Source: Nocardia niigatensis NBRC 100131 (GTDB lineage Bacteria > Actinomycetota > Actinomycetes > Mycobacteriales > Mycobacteriaceae). From it: DNA of 64,000 nt. Location of the stretch: assembly GCF_000308655.1 (NCBI RefSeq), contig NZ_BAGC01000063.1:1-64000 (forward strand), given 5' to 3'. The notes beneath the pieces were generated by a model. It made no database searches and had not been told where the DNA came from. It saw only the letters and a program-made list of their open reading frames with translations. Positions 63,650-64,000 of the stretch are shown here, piece after piece; position 1 is the first letter of the stretch; every line of letters begins with the position of its first letter. A program made the position numbers and the translations under genes.

Positions 63650-64000
63650 TCAGAATCCGGGCGACGAAGCCTGTGCCCAGAACCGCTTCGGGATACGTCC
63701 GGCCTGCCGGGCCAGCCATCCGCCCTCGACCGCGCGAGCCATGGCGGCCGCCATCAGCGCGGGCTGCCGGGCCCGGGTGACGGCGGTGGCCAGCAGGACC
63801 GCCGAGCAGCCGATTTCCATGGCCAGGGCGGCGTCGCTGGCGGTGCCGATGCCCGCGTCGAGGATGACCGGCACGCCCGCGGCGGCCACGATCATCTCGA
63901 TATTGTGCGGATTGCTGATGCCCAGGCCGGTGCCGATGGGCGAGCCCAGCGGCATGACCGCGGCGCAGCCGGTGTCCTCGAGCCGCTTGGCCAGCACCGG
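63650..64000 (-). CDS. thiG: Thiazole synthase ThiG, C-terminal part (cut by window end)
   Basis: About 116 residues of the C-terminus are present; the gene continues past 64000. The segment LEDTGCAAVMPLGSPIGTGL, followed by VPVILDAGIGTASDAALAME and VLLATAVTRARQP, is diagnostic for ThiG, which builds the thiazole phosphate of thiamin. Its last residues (PKRFWAQASSPGF) reach the stop at 63650. Third thi gene of the window; gene order with thiS and thiO would be expected beyond the edge. Confidence 0.95.
   Translation of the reverse strand, partial: PVLAKRLEDTGCAAVMPLGSPIGTGLGISNPHNIEMIVAAAGVPVILDAGIGTASDAALAMEIGCSAVLLATAVTRARQPALMAAAMARAVEGGWLARQAGRIPKRFWAQASSPGF

Overview
The window is very GC-rich, with third codon positions almost always G or C. 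It encodes a mycobacterial-type actinobacterial gene set: a GroEL2-type chaperonin without a His-rich tail under tandem CIRCE operators, pssA/psd, a zinc-loop-poor SodC, an MmpL-like transporter and FadE5-like and AccA1/AccD1-like enzymes. The gene order groEL2 ... psd-pssA-AAA ATPase ... YbdK-sodC-LytR_C-DUF3263 / def-GNAT-xthA ... thiC ... thiD ... thiG matches, from memory, the Mycobacterium tuberculosis Rv0417-Rv0440 backbone in reverse orientation. Nocardia or a close relative is the most likely source (inference). I saw no rRNA, tRNA, CRISPR array, insertion sequence or prophage.

Layout. 1-4.3 kb: a small unknown protein, a GT39-type membrane glycosyltransferase, an SDR and an unknown 320-residue protein. 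4.7-6.6 kb: groEL with a strong terminator and two CIRCE operators. 6.6-10 kb: stress and redox regulation, namely an HTH-ClpN protein with palindromic operators and an ECF41 sigma factor next to an FAD oxidoreductase with a candidate ECF41 promoter. 10-14.3 kb: a minus-strand set coding for a response regulator fused to a glutaredoxin-like and a thioredoxin-reductase-like domain, a cyclic-nucleotide-domain histidine kinase, a UBP zinc-finger protein and a lipoprotein. 14.3-24.3 kb: an SRPBCC protein, a SIMPL lipoprotein, a KAS III enzyme, psd-pssA, a double AAA ATPase, a membrane protein and a PAP2 phosphatase. 24.4-30.7 kb: YbdK ligase, sodC, LytR_C and DUF3263 on the minus strand, facing away from def-GNAT-xthA.

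31-40 kb is more accessory: a FadE5-like dehydrogenase divergent from a TetR, homogentisate dioxygenase plus fumarylacetoacetase (end of tyrosine catabolism), and an MmpL-like exporter with a TetR. 40-46 kb holds the thiamin genes thiC (TPP riboswitch) and thiD. They are separated by a secreted protein, a TetR/epoxide-hydrolase pair with its own operators, and a truncated AraC gene; a decayed gene lies before the riboswitch. 46-49.6 kb is a coupled glycosyltransferase operon (GT2-GtrA, a 54-codon ORF, GT39). 50.9-60 kb is a tightly coupled seven-gene acyl-CoA operon (AtuA-like, two acyl-CoA dehydrogenases, a biotin-dependent carboxylase pair, a hydratase and a TetR). The window closes with a class III nucleotide cyclase, an ABC exporter and the end of thiG.

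The strongest lead for an under-described system is the redox two-component set at 10.7-14.2 kb. The fused reductase has lost its CxxC (the aligned position reads GSAM) and the inserted glutaredoxin-like segment keeps only one cysteine (SARC), so it looks like a sensor or regulator built from a reductase scaffold.
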